45,009 nt of DNA from Acanthaster planci (Eukaryota; Echinodermata; Asteroidea; Valvatida; Acanthasteridae). Positions 19,133 to 30,759 of this stretch are shown one piece after another; the stretch's first letter is position 1; every line of letters begins with the position of its first letter. The DNA is taken from the NCBI RefSeq assembly GCF_001949145.1, contig NW_019091509.1, positions 497,687 through 542,695 on the forward strand. Direction: 5' to 3'. The notes beneath the pieces were generated by a model that was given only the letters and a program-made list of their open reading frames with translations, was not told the DNA's origin and ran no database searches. The translations under genes and the position numbers were made by a program.

Positions 19133-20462
19133 TCAGTGGATGTGTTCTGACTTCGTGATGTGTCTCTGTGCCAGTAGTGCACAGAGTTCTGCTACAATTG
19201 GCATCAACCACCAGGGATGTTGATAGACCTCCTTGATAGCCCTATACGATTTAGAATACGAAATCGCATGTTCAACATGAATTCGACACTTATGGTGTTT
19301 TGCGTTAAAGATGTGCATTGCAGCTTGGTCCAGATTATCCATGACCCGTGGAATTTAGTCAGCTCTAAATTTCGTCATGGTTGGGTATCTTTTTGTGTAG
19401 CCATTGTCACCAAGCAGTTAGACATCATACGGAAGAGGCAGTTGGAGTCCTGGTCCGATTCCTGGCATCAGCCTGTACTGGCTGGCATTGTTGAGGCGAC
19501 CCAAAAATCCACTTTGTACAAATCAGAGGTTTCTCTCGCTGTCAATTACAATCTAGAGAGACGAAAAGGCAAAAGTAACAGTTTACAAAGGAAACACAGA
19601 TTGTACATGATTTACTTGAAAAACACGATTTACCTGATAAATTTGAATACGACCAATTTGACAATTTTGTAATCAATTTTGATGAGATACTAATACATGT
19701 AAGAATTTTGGCCACCTTTTGCAAAAAGTTGATTTTTACTCACCAGTGTATGTAAGTGTTAAGCCCCTCAACAAATCTGCATATTTGCCTGCTTTAGTAC
19801 AGCTCCATAATGGAGCAAAATTGACGAAAACTTAACAAAACCGTGTCTCTTCTTGGTTTTCTTAAAAATAACAAAATAAAGAGTGCCCTACCTCTTCGTG
19901 TCTGTCAACCCCCTGGAAATAGCAGCAACTTAACCATCCCCATTTTCATTTGCTCCGCGTTCATTAGCCCACAATTTGAACCAAATCAAACATCCTTTAA
20001 TTAACAACAGGCCTAAAGGACCAAAATCAGGCATCCGATTGTGGTCGCAGAATTTCGTCTAATGTACCGTCTCTGAGGGCTGCTCACTCTTCAACAGTTG
20101 GCCAGGAGATGGGTGCATGAAAATAATGCTAAAGTAAAGGAATAAGGACATAAATCTCTCTTTATATTGCAGCTGGCAAAATGTTGAATGGGGAAGCTAA
20201 CACGTCGTAAGTAGGGTGCTGCCTTAACCAAATCATTGCCATAAGAACTCCTAGATGAATGCCGATGGTGCCGTCCATGTCCTTGATTGGTAATCTGGTG
20301 GTCAATGTCAGTTACAATTTGCAGAAGCGATTCAGGTGTTTCCCCTGACATTCTGAAGAATCTTGCAGGGTCTCTCTCTAAGTCCGAAAATAAATCTTGC
20401 TGGTCGAGTTCCTGGTATCCCCCAACATTTGGAAAAAGCGAAAAATTTGACTTTCGCTCCAT
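19133..20462 (-). pseudogene. PIF/Harbinger-type DDE transposase, broken
   Basis: Pieces in order on the minus strand. The N-terminal part (20462-20091) reads DLFSDLERDPARFFRMSGET, PESLLQIVTDID, like the start of a Harbinger nuclease. The catalytic-domain part around 19430-19490 contains LLGDNGYTKRYPT, carrying the second aspartate of the DDE triad (GDxGY). The C-terminal part (19342-19133) reads HKCRIHVEHAISYSKSYRAI, with the third acidic residue (VEHA), then LMPIVAELCALLAQRHI. At least two TAA codons interrupt the frame just before LLGD and after KFRAD, and about 500 bases between the N-terminal and catalytic parts are not recognisable. No terminal inverted repeats or Myb-like partner ORF were found. 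Confidence 0.8.
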
Positions 20463-21962
20463 TGATGTTTAGGCGAAATCATATCGAAACAGGAACTGCT
20501 TGACAACTTCCAGCACAATTCAGTGATGTAATATTAAACCAGTGTGCTATGCATATAGTTGGTTTTTTCTTGAGGCAGTCATATGTTTGTTTTATATTCT
20601 TTTTCTCATTACAGGCAGGAAGCAGTGATGGATGTGTATGCTTGTATAGCCTTTCTCAAGGTAAGTCACATCTATTATTATTTGCTGCATGTGCGAGGTG
20701 TTTCACAAAACGGTAAAAATACTGGTACAAGATCTCTCAGAAAACAAAATTGTCTTACCAAAATTAGGACCGGTAACAACATCGCCCAACAATACTACCG
20801 ACAATTGAGTAAGAGGTGTGAACGCTCCATGTCTTCTTTTGCCTGGTAGTTTAACAGGAAACTGTGTTTGTCCAAACACCACAGTGCTTCTTTCAGATGC
20901 AATCCACAGCTCGGCCATTCTTGCCCGCCCGACCAGCCCCGTCTGACATCCGGCCTCACCTGTGAACTTTGAGAAGAAGCATAAATGTTCCACCTCTTTT
21001 TCCACCAAGTCATTTTGCAGGAACTTGCATTCATCAGAACATCACATTCCCTCCATAACTATCATCTCAACTTTGCGTCAATGGCAACTCTTTGTCTTTG
21101 AGCAATTCTCACTCATCTCTCACCTCTATTCGTCTGCTGGCAGAGTAAATACACTTAAGGCCATGGACATCCTGTATGAGTGCATGAAAGCCAAAAGTCA
21201 ATACCTCTCCTTCTTTAAGGGGAAAGACTCATCTGGGGGACAGCTCATAGCGAATGGAATTGAAGGCTAATTACACCGAGCCAACTCACTTGTTCACCCT
21301 GTGCACAGCCCACACAAATAACACAGAGGGCACTGTGTTGATGACCGCCTACCACTTTATGTAAGGGTCCTGGCAAGTCTTCACATCAGCCATATGGCCC
21401 GGTCCTCACCACTGCTTCCAACTATTCTTCAGATTTACAAATGCCCTTCCATCTGACCTAATTCCTCACCTCACTCCAATCCCTCCGACAAGATCAAATG
21501 GGCAGACACACACAAAAAAGGCAGTTCATTCGCCCCTAAAAATAAGGAGCTCTGCATGGGGGCCTCCTGAACACTCCACAGTGTCTCAACCCCTGTCAAC
21601 TCTATCCTGGCTATCATTGATGGATTTGAAAATTGCTTACTTTCACCCCTTCAGCCCACAGTTCTTCTGATTCATATCTGAGCTATGTATGAATACTCTT
21701 CAGGATCTTGAAGAGTCTGCCTATTGTTATTGAACCCGGAAAAATAGCTCGAGATCCATAAAGAAAAACAAAATAAACGAAATTTAAACATGTGGGAATT
21801 CACTTTACAGAAACCAAACAAAACAAAACTACTGAACTGTAATCTTTCAGGGAGGGATCGCGAGATTACTCTATGAATAAAACTACAAACAGCTGGAGTC
21901 TAAACTTCCACACCAAAAAAAATAAAATAATGTTTTATTTCGTCAGACTGTAATCAGAGTGC
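20463..21962. other. Intergenic with unrecognised ORFs
   Basis: ORFs of about 100 residues exist on both strands at 20703-21270. They overlap and I recognise no family. From 21300 to 21700 the sequence looks like old decayed coding or retroposed DNA, but nothing can be named. Confidence 0.35.
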
Positions 21963-21970
21963 TAAATCTA

Positions 21971-22330
21971 GTCAGGTTGGCAAGGTAGTTCTTTCCTCGC
22001 CTTCCACTTCTGTGGTCCCGGGTTCAAATCCCGGCCCGGTCTACATGTGGATTGGGTTTTCAGTCCCGACCTGACTCCGTGGGTTTTACCCAGAATGTTC
22101 CTTCCTCCCACCTCTAAAACTGTATCTGCTTCTTACTGTCTCCCCTTTACTGATGTTGGTGAATGTGGGTCGTTTGTCGGCTGCCTGAGGCGCCCTTGTC
22201 TGCCATCGGCTCAACCATGTTTAAATGTATTCACTGTTCAACGCTTAATGTCTTTATTGTACAGCGCATGTGAACATATCTATATGAAATTTGCACTTTA
22301 TAAATGAATAAATTATTATATTTATTATTA
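21971..22330 (+). mobile_element. tRNA-derived SINE with 8-bp target-site duplication
   Basis: A 360-base unit. The tRNA-like head contains a recognisable A box and the perfect B box ggttcaaatcc (about 22021-22031). A unique body follows (cttcctcccacctctaaaac), and the 3' end is an A/T-rich (ATT)n-like tail. The octamer taaatcta precedes it (21963-21970) and follows it (22331-22338), a target-site duplication. The head would serve as an internal RNA polymerase III promoter. Confidence 0.88.
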
Positions 22331-22338
22331 TAAATCTA

Positions 22339-24773
22339 TGACCCAACTTAATTTTGCTACAAAATCTGACAAAAAACCAATCTACCCTGGTTTTAATTAT
22401 TATTGAAATCCTCGATCAACCTGATCAAGACCATCAAAATTTGAACAAATCCATAGACCAAGATGTAAGAGTACACGAAAATTGATAAAAGAATCAAGTA
22501 ACTTTCAATAAAATAAGAAACCAAAAGGAAACAAAATAAACACCAGAATATATTTTTTTTAAAAGAAAACAAAAGGAAAACAAAAAGACAGACAACAAGT
22601 GCTTAAAAGGTATGTCACAGATCAAAAGCATTCAAGCTTAAACAACCTAATGCAAATAAAAAAGAAGATTTAAAGAATATTTAAATTACATGTACAAATC
22701 ATGAAGGTGAATTATGTAAACACAGTACATGTAGATGTTAAATGGAAACACTGAAAACACTTCTCACTAAGTTTATACATAGACATAGACTGAATATTAT
22801 AAAATCTCACATATGGCACAGACTTACTGCATGTGTACTGGCTGAAAAGTTTTAAGACTAAAGGTAAACTATGTGGTTGAATATATAATGAGTTCTAAAT
22901 ACTGGACACAGTACTTGGCACAGTTGCACAGCTGGCTGTACCATCCAGAGGTCAGTCAACTTTGAATAAACAAACTGACCCCATGTACTAAAGTGGTCAC
23001 CAGTCATTCTGATCCTCAAAACAATGAGTCAATGTGCTTACAAACAGGTAGGCACTAAAAGTAATACCTGTAATGCAACCAGCATCAAGTCTAGACTCAG
23101 CACATGCTGCTTTATGTACAATGATTCCCCAAAATATTCTTTGGCAGCCACTTAAAAAATAGTCATTTTGTCAAAGAATTCTAAATCAAATGCCTTCCAT
23201 TGTACTAAAACCAAGACAAAAATAATAGTAGACAAATCACTGTTCTCATGAGAACTACAAAGAAAATTCTTTCAAGTCAAAATTAGAGAGACAAATACAA
23301 TTTTCTTACAAAAAATACACATTGAGAAAGCCACAATATCAAAAGACCAGAGTAGCTTTCCTTTGTACACACTTTCACAAATCCATTAACCATAAGATGT
23401 GTTTTCTTAGAAACTGTATACAATTACTTCATTAACCCCTTTACCCCTTTACCTGGCTGCCAGGTTTATTCTCCGAATTTTGCTAACGTACTACAGACGG
23501 CTACATTGGCCACCAGGCCTAGCTAGCTGCCAAGTTTGCTGGGTCACACACTGAACACAGCCTGGTTCTGTGTAGTCATGAAGCCTGCTGGGGTATTTGG
23601 ATCCCGTTCAACAAAATACCTGGTTTCCAGCACTTGCCTTGCCCACGCGACAACGCCAACTACCAAAGGACGCTCGGTCACAGCGGAGAGTGCAGCGCCC
23701 GCTAAGTTCGCACGGTCTATATTTTCTCAAAAACGTAGATGGTGCTGACGTTGCCAAATACATTGGGTGTGTGAATGAAGGAGCAAAGTACAGTGACTTC
23801 ATTGTTGAAATTCTGCCCCCTTATTTGGGAGGGCGGATAACGGTATACACAAAACTTTTTTGTCAAAATTCTGCCCGCTTATTGGATGCCAGACTTTACA
23901 AGCGCTCCTGATGCCATACATACGGGAACCAGGGTCAACGTGATTGGTCGTGGATTGAGAGAAAGTGTTTTTATAAGTTGGTACTGTGATCAGTCAACCT
24001 TCGAAAATGGAAAGAATAGTTTTTTATTTGTAAAAACCTGGGATCTACTGAAAAATTATTTACCGATATAAAAAATACTTTAATTCTCTGTCCTTGAAAT
24101 GTGTTCTTTGAAATCTGTGCACCAGCTTATAAAAAAGGCCTTCATTAAGTTGCCTTCTAGCTTTTTTGTGTCTTTTGTTTTTCAATTCGTTCCATTCAAT
24201 CAATATGTACTTTTCTATGAGAGGAGACTACACTTCAAGTTCAATGGAAGCTTCCCTTAAACCTTTAATTAAAGCCACGATTATTGAATTTTTCTGGTCG
24301 AGTTTCTCCAGTTAGATACACAAAAATATATGCCTTCAGACAAGTACCATGTACATGTACTCAATGTACTGTGCGTTGCAGTGCAGTAATAAGTCCAACC
24401 ATTGTGCACACATGCCATGCACAATGTTCTACTGTGTGTACAGATGAAATAAGACAGGTCGACCTATTGGTGGTGCGTGCCGGTTGTGAAAAACTAGATC
24501 GGGCAGAAGGTTGGACTGGCCAACCACAGTGTGTTGATGGATGGCGTAAATGATAGTAGATAACGACGCCTGCCCTGGGGTATAGATTAACATTGGAATC
24601 CTAGTTGCAGAGAGGGCCAAATTTTTAAAAGAGAAATTTGCCTCATGTGCACATGTCATTTAATCTTTAGCAACACCTTTAAGATTAGCACTGTTCCTTT
24701 AATACACTTTATATATTCATGAGTTCAAAGGTCACACTTTGCCCTGTGCTTTTGTACCCGTCTCTCACAGTTG
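22339..24773. other. Intergenic, A/T-rich, no gene recognised
   Basis: Low-complexity A-rich sequence to about 23400. At 23431 a ttaacccctttacccc end followed by ctgccagg resembles a TTAA-type transposon terminus, but no matching opposite end was found. ORFs at 23536-23911 and 24284-24553 show no known motif. Confidence 0.4.
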
Positions 24774-25125
24774 TCAGCACATGCTCAGATTTTGTAGATT
24801 GTTCGCTGTTCATTTCGGAAGATTACAGGCTATGATCATCACTCTCGTTAAGTACCAGTTTTTATGATTCTGCATCTCGAGCACTGCAATCATTTGATTT
24901 CAGTTTGGAGGACTCTAGTGAGTGCTTTTTGACTGAACTGTTGTCTTGTTTGTGTGAATTGTCATGAGGGTTGTTTACCAGCTCGCTCCGTAGTAATGGT
25001 GCTAGATTTTCACCCCAACTTGCATGAACTTGGCATTACCCGTATGTATGAACAAGCCTAACTTGTGGAACTTTCTGCCTGTGTTGAATAAGCTTAGAGA
25101 GAGCATTGCATTTACACTCTTTACA
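24774..25125 (+). repeat. Presumed 5' LTR of the second gypsy element
   Basis: The right end is supported by ttaca directly followed by ttggtgaccc and then gag. The left end (tgtcagcac) is a guess, because no 3' LTR survives in the window for comparison. Confidence 0.4.
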
Positions 25126-25135
25126 TTGGTGACCC
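25126..25135 (+). promoter_or_regulatory. Primer-binding-site-like sequence
   Basis: ttggtgaccc directly after ..ttaca, upstream of gag, as in many metazoan gypsy elements. Confidence 0.6.
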
Positions 25136-25141
25136 AGACAT

Positions 25142-26100
25142 TTGCAGGGCATACAACCAGCCATGTTTGTGGAGGGAAAAGACACAAAGCCTTCTGCAGT
25201 GGGGGCTGCTACTAGTACCACATCTGCTGACAATGAAATATCACATGCCAGTTCCTCCCCAGTAGCTGCTGTCAGCCTTAAGTTACTGCCATTCTGGCAC
25301 AGTAACCCATCCTTATGGTTTGCCAAAGTGGAAGCACAGTTCTTCACAAGGGAAATCACTACACAGGACACCAAGAATGCATACATTGTTGGATCACTGC
25401 AGCCTGAAGTAGCACAAGAAGTGTGATTTGCTGATTGCACCCCCAGAATTGGACCGCTACAACAAACTGAAAGCAGAACTCATTCGCTGTACTTCGGTTT
25501 CGGAGCAAAAGAAACTGCATCAGCTGCTCATATCAGAGGAGCTTGGGTGACCGCAAGCTGACTCAGCTGTTGCATCACATGAGGCAGTTGCTGGGGGAGA
25601 ACACACTGGAAGAGAACATCCTGAAGCAGCTCTGCTTTCAGCGATTGCCGAAAAATGCTCAACTAGCTCTGGCATCAACATAAACCACGCCGATCCAACA
25701 ACTTGCTGAACTAGCCGACAAGATCGTCAAAGTGGCTTTTCCCCACACTGTTGGTGCAGTGTCATCAGTGCCCACGGGCAACCTACCACTGTCATGTCCA
25801 CCATCAACAGTCAGCTCCGATCTACACACACTTCAAGCCAAAGTGGAGGAGCTCACACATCTAGTCAGTGCTCATACTTGCCAGCTTTTGAGTCAGGAAA
25901 GAAGACACACAAGATTCCACTCCTTCCATGCCCCTCGTCCTCTCGCTCCAGTCCTTCGCATGCCGGAAAGGACTAATGGAATCACTGCCATTATGGTGCA
26001 AATGCAAAGAGGTACGTGCATCTCACAGTGTGCTTTCAAGCCCCACCAGTAAAAGCAGGAAAACCTGGATGCCAGCGAGTAGAGGGAACTAGTCCCCCGG
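25142..26100 (+). pseudogene. gypsy Gag, frameshifted
   Basis: Starts MQGIQPAMFVEGKD. The capsid-like region reads LLPFWHSNPSLWFAKVEAQF, TTQDTKNAYIVGSLQPEV. After 25426 it continues in another frame (LIAPPELDRYNKLKAELI, SEQKKLHQLLISEELG), then after a further shift as RKLTQLLHHMRQLLGE, LKQLCFQRLPKNAQLAL. Near 25980-26040 a frame gives a C/H cluster (NHCHYGANAKR ... CFQAP), the position of the nucleic-acid-binding motif in this gypsy type. At least two frameshifts make it a pseudogene. It lies directly upstream of the protease remnant. Confidence 0.85.
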
Positions 26101-26345
26101 CACCGACACCAGTCACCTATTCTTTATCAACGACCATAGGACTGGGACTCGGCTCCTTGTTGACCCCGGAGCTGAAGTCAGCGTTATGCCCCCTACTTCT
26201 ATGGAAAGATGCCAGCCTCGGTCTTCACCAGTCAGTCTTCAGGTGGTTAATAAATCTCCCATCAGTATATTTGGTGAGAAATCTCTTACGCTGGAGGTCA
26301 GTTTGCATCAAGCTTTTCGTTGGGTCTTCGTCATCACTGACCTGA
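26100..26345 (+). pseudogene. Retroviral-type aspartic protease remnant
   Basis: The frame FFINDHRTGTRLLVD, then PGAEVSVMPPTS, is the protease active-site region. The catalytic DTG is DPG here (26162-26170), one base from threonine, which should abolish activity. The flap-like part and FRWVFVITDLSV follow, and the sequence stops at the satellite boundary near 26345. Confidence 0.8.
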
Positions 26346-27925
26346 GCGTCACTGGCTTAATGTTCATTAAACATTTATTTGAGGCTGTTAAAATTGCTAC
26401 CGGTAGGCCTACCTGATTTTGATAATAAATTAACATTAGGTAACTATGGAATGTAAAAGTTGATATGACGTTTGCGACATGATGTCTGGGCAAAACATTT
26501 AATTTAATTTAGATTGTTCATATCGCAATATCATATCAACAAATGTTTAACGGCAGGTGACGGTCTAACTCCCTACACCCAATCAACGTCACTGGCTTAA
26601 TGTTGAATAAGCATTACATTTGGGTTGTTGACATTGCGACAATATTTCAACAATAAGCAACATTGGATAAGTGTGGAAATGTAAAAGTTGAAACGTTTGC
26701 AACCTTACTTTTGCAAAACATAAAGTTTAGGTTGTTAATATTGGGACATTTTATCAACAAATATTCAACGTCGGATGCCTGTCTAACTCCATACACCAAA
26801 TCAACGTCATACTCCTAATGTTGATTAAGCTTTGAATTTGGGTTATTGAAATTACGACATGTATTTTGACAATAAAGCAACATTGGATAAGTGTGGAAAT
26901 ATAAAAGTTGCAACAATTTTTGCGACCTCATGTTGGCAAAACAAAAGGTTTAGGTTGTTAACCATTTCCTGCCAGGGCAGTTATCAATGTTGATGATGCT
27001 GGGGCGGAATATTTATCATTTTTGTTTATTTTCAACATTCTTTAAAAATTCCTTTCTTCATATACTGGACACTTACAAACACGTGAAGGACTGTCTGGTG
27101 CCACTCTAGCCTGACAGACAAAATCTATTGATGCCTGAGTATTTCAGCCAGGCCTGCAGCCTTGTAAAAAGAGCCCAGATTGTGCGGTGTTATATAACTT
27201 TCTTTTGTTCACTAAGCTGGCTCAGTGTGCTGCTGACTTTTTTCAATAGGAGCCAGATAAGCTTGCATCGGTGCTGTGTGGCTCACCACTGCGGTGGTAG
27301 AGCGCTTTTGTCCCCGGTGGTAATCTGCTTGCTCTAAATACCCCAAACCTTGGTATACTGCTTCAAACAAGGCTGGATTATCTCCAATTTTGAGAGTGAA
27401 AAAATGTCGGTAATTCCCAGCAGCCTTGTCTTTTGTTCCGAGTACCATCTTCTGTTACAAGGCCCTGTTCCCTTTGTCCGAGTTCAGAGACTCTGGCCAC
27501 GCATATAAAACATATGTGTCCAGATCCGGAATCCCTGGCAGGAAGTGGTTAATATCACGACTTTATATCAACAAATATTCAACCTCAGATGCCCCTCTAA
27601 CACCGAATCAACTGATGCTCTTAATGTTGATTAAACACTGAAAATGGGTTGTTGAAATTACGACATGTATTTCAACAATAAAGAAACATTTGATAAGTGT
27701 GAAATATAAAAGTTGAAACAACGTATGTGAGCTTACATCTGCCAAACATGGAATTTAGGTTGTTAATATCGCAACACAATATCAACAAAAGCTCAACCAT
27801 GAATAAACATCGATATCTTTACGTCGATATAGCATTGGATCATCAACGTTTGGTAAATATTGGATTTAGGTTGCTAATGTCGTGACCAGTTTTAACCGGA
27901 CTTCCAGTGTTTAATAATTGTCTTT
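26346..27925 (+). repeat. Tandem satellite, ~218-bp unit, split by a MITE
   Basis: Landmarks tatcaacaaatattcaac, caatcaacgtca, aatgttgattaagc, gacatgtatttcaacaata, gataagtgtggaaat and ggttgttaatat recur at about 26535, 26752, 27565 and 27780. Spacing is 215-223 bases once the 591-base MITE insertion (element plus one TTAA) is taken out. About five units, each diverged. The array replaces the middle of the gypsy pol region. Confidence 0.8.
26962..27548. mobile_element. piggyBac-like MITE, copy 1 (TTAA target duplication)
   Basis: A 587-base element flanked by TTAA at 26958-26961 and 27549-27552. Terminal inverted repeats: CCATTTCCTGCCAGGG on the left, and CCACTTCCTGCCAGGG as the reverse complement of the right end. 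It interrupts the ~218-bp satellite at ggttgTTAAtat, and intact satellite units supply the empty site. No transposase is present, so it is non-autonomous. TTAA specificity is the hallmark of piggyBac transposases. Confidence 0.88.
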
Positions 27926-28225
27926 TTGCAACGTCAGATCTACGTCACAATGCTCAGACCTTCCAGCAATTCATTGACATGATACGCAGGACTTGCCATT
28001 TGTGTACGCATACATCGACGACATCTCAGCTACGAAACAGGCCCAAACAGTCACGCAAAACAACCAAGCTGAGCTGGACACCCGAATGCCAGACGGCATT
28101 CACTCAGATCAAGCAATCTCTTACCAAGATCACACTCCTCGCCTATCCTTCTTCAGCACTGCCAACTGCCATAATGGTGGATGCCTCAGATACAGCAGTT
28201 GGTAGGGTCCTACAGCAACGGTGTC
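27926..28225 (+). pseudogene. gypsy reverse transcriptase / RNase H fragment
   Basis: RT motifs NAQTFQQFIDMI, then in another frame LPFVYAYIDDI with the YIDD box at 28011-28022, then LSWTPECQTAFTQIKQSL, LLAYPSSALP and the RNase H start TAIMVDASDTAVG. It runs collinear with the gag and protease at 25.1-26.3 kb and presumably belongs to the same element. Protein homology stops near 28225 in a short tandem repeat. RT front, most of RNase H and integrase are missing. Confidence 0.82.
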
Positions 28226-28452
28226 AAATGGTGCTCAGTGCTGTCGGTGTTTTTTGGCCTTTGTGGGAACCAAATAGTGAATAATGATGAATATGGCATT
28301 CCAGGTCAATTAAATGGTGCTTGGAACTATAGGCACTTTGAGCCTTTGTGGGTGCTCAAAGAATTCATATAGAATGGACGCTCCAAGTCAAATGGTGCTT
28401 GGAGCTATGTTTCTGGGCCTTTTTTTGTGCCCAAAGAATGGATATTGATATA
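28222..28452 (+). repeat. Three imperfect ~80-90-bp tandem units
   Basis: Repeats of tcaaatggtgcttgg..cta followed by gggcctttttgtgccc-like sequence start near 28226, 28304 and 28388. Confidence 0.55.
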
Positions 28453-29182
28453 ATGTGTCGCATGCAAGATAACTCAGCTGCCCAGATTGCAGTGCCAGAC
28501 ACATCAATATGACAAATAAATTCCTTCTGGCTGAGGCTTACACACACATACCAGTATTTTTGTCTTTATGTGTTTCATGTTGTCTGCTTATAAACCTTCC
28601 ATTATTTATTTGCCGAACAAAGCCACAATACTCACATGATCTTCATAACAAGTTATTTCATACTAAAAGATAAAAGTTAAGATTTGTAGACATCATTAAG
28701 CTGTCATCTACAAAGTGTGTTCCCCTGCATACTATTCCACAAATTCCTCACTTAAACACAGGCTGGGCTAGACGTCCTCCGGAACACCGTCGACTTTTAC
28801 ACCATTTGAATACAACACAACACAAATGTTGGTGAATTTTAAAGTATTCAGAGATGTACCAGCTGCAGCTTCAAAAGATTGTTATACACTTAAGACCTTT
28901 GTAAAATCAATTTTGTCTGTCTTGCATTTCAAGCGTATTTTCGTAATCTTTTGTTTCATCTTGTGTACTTTTCTATTCTTAATGAGTCGATAAAATAATT
29001 TCTGTATTTTCATAATGAGGACAATAAATTTCTAATCTAATGCAATTGTGTCAGTCACATTACACTGGTGCGGACTTTTGTGCCAACGTCCTGCGTTCAC
29101 CGTTGAAAAGGGAAACAAAATGTGTTATGTCCAAACGGTGCTTCCATTTACATTTGCCTCAATACATCATTCCTATTCTTAA

Positions 29183-29707
29183 CCACTTGCTGCCGGGTGG
29201 ATTTTTCTTGAGCAAGACAAGATGCCGGGTCATTTCAAGATTTTCCATTTTCAAAATTCTTTAAAAATTCATCATTTCATTTATTTATTCGTTTATTCGT
29301 TTATACCAAAATGAAGGACTCTTTGGGCACTACTCTAAAGCCGACAGGTAAAATTCATTGATTCCTGAATATTTCAGCCAGGCCTGCAGCCTTGGAAAAA
29401 GAGCCCAGATTGTGCGGTGTTACGTAAGATTCTTTTGTACCCAAAACCGGCACAGTGCACTGCTAACCTCTTTTTAATAGGGGCCAGATTAGCATGCAGC
29501 AGTGCTGTGTGGCTCATTGCTGCGGTGGTGGAGAGCTTTTGTCCCCGTTGGTAATACGCTCGCTCTGAATGCCTCAAACCGTGGTATACTGTTTAAAAAC
29601 AAGGCTGGATTATCTCCACTTTTGAGAGCAAAAAAATGTCAGTAATGTCCAGCAGCCCTGCATATAAAGCCTATGTACCTGAAAACGGGTCACCCGGCAG
29701 GTAGTGG
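29183..29707. mobile_element. piggyBac-like MITE, copy 2 (TTAA target duplication)
   Basis: A 525-base element between TTAA 29179-29182 and TTAA 29708-29711. Inverted repeats: CCACTTGCTGCCGGGTG and CCACTACCTGCCGGGTG. Its interior matches copy 1 (atttcagccaggcctgcagcc, gagcccagattgtgcggtg). It sits in the left arm of the long inverted repeat; the right arm lacks it and gives the empty site. Confidence 0.88.
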
Positions 29708-29963
29708 TTAAGAACACTGAATAGAACGGCCATCCCAGCAGACTTCACTCCCATCAAACTCGAATAGCTTGGAATAACTGAAATATTCCCAAAAGAAGGC
29801 ATGAGTTGGTGTCTGCTTCCTATTTCTTGAAGGCGCTATTTACACTTCACTGGGCCACTCCATTCACAAAGTTGGTCTCTTTATTGGGCATCATCAGTCT
29901 GAATATTGTCCAAATCCAGAGATTGCCGTGTCATTGGAAAAAATATATTTCTTCTACTTCCAT

Positions 29964-30225
29964 TTATACTTTGTTGGCACATGACACAAAATGTTTTAGC
30001 GAGTTAAAGGATAAAAGTGATAGTAGCTGAATCCCATTGACACAAGATGAATAGTGTAAAAGGACTTTGATAAGTGCCATCTCCACCGAGTGAAGGTATG
30101 GATACGTAGACTGGATGAAAGGGAGCAACTCATGCTCGTTGAGATACACTGGAAGCTGAGAAGCAACAATCTTCTTGGGGGTCTTGGCCAGGAACATATG
30201 ATTTGATATGAATGACAAAGATTAA
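29964..30225 (-). pseudogene. Non-LTR retrotransposon RT fragment
   Basis: The frame MFLAKTPKKIVASQLPVYLN, EHELLPFIQSTY, LHSVEMALIKVLLH matches the RT region of CR1/Jockey/L2-like LINEs, where a retained block of this form precedes the first catalytic aspartate. It is truncated at both ends and lies in the loop of the inverted repeat. Confidence 0.75.
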
Positions 30226-30759
30226 AGAAAAAGTTTGAACTCTCTTGAACAAAGGAGTAAAGATTGCTAAAAACAAAACAGAACTTATGCAAAACCCAAA
30301 GTACCAGAAATATCCAACACAGCACCAAAAGAGGATTACTTGGCGTGTAATTTGTCCAATGTCGCAGGGCAGACTAAACTTTCTGGGCAAGAAGGAAAGA
30401 GCAAGTTTCAGTGGTGACTTAACCGATGGGTGCCCATCTGCTGAATGAGCATGGTCACAAGTTTTTCCTAACCTGATAAGGGCCTCCTTTGTTGTTCATC
30501 CCTTGGCTCTGCAAGACTCTGGAGACTCCTCTGTAAAATGGGTACTAATAAGCTAAAAGGGGAACTTTACTCGAACTATTTACAGTTTTAAATGAATGGG
30601 GGAATTCTTCCCTTGCAACCGTGTTGTAAAGCTGTAACATAATGTCAATAACTATAACAGTAACATCATAGCATATCTACCTTATAAGAAAATGAAATGT
30701 AAGAATATGTGTTACGAGCAGGATGCTGCACGGCACCCACTAGATCGTTTAAGGCATGT
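30226..30759. other. Rest of inverted-repeat loop, nothing recognised
   Basis: No identifiable motif. Small overlapping ORFs occur on both strands. Confidence 0.4.

Noticed and set aside
23431-23470. TTAACCCC...CTGCCAGG as the end of a third full MITE copy
   Set aside because: Resembles the TTAA-type termini, but no matching inverted end or TTAA partner was found downstream.
24284-24553. Cysteine-rich 89-residue ORF as a small secreted peptide gene
   Set aside because: No signal peptide, no regular cysteine framework, overlapped by an antisense ORF; probably chance.
29806-30030. 74-residue ORF MVSASYFLKALF..., also present at 30666-30956 on the other strand
   Set aside because: Duplicate because it lies in both arms of the inverted repeat; no domain or expression evidence, so not listed as a gene.
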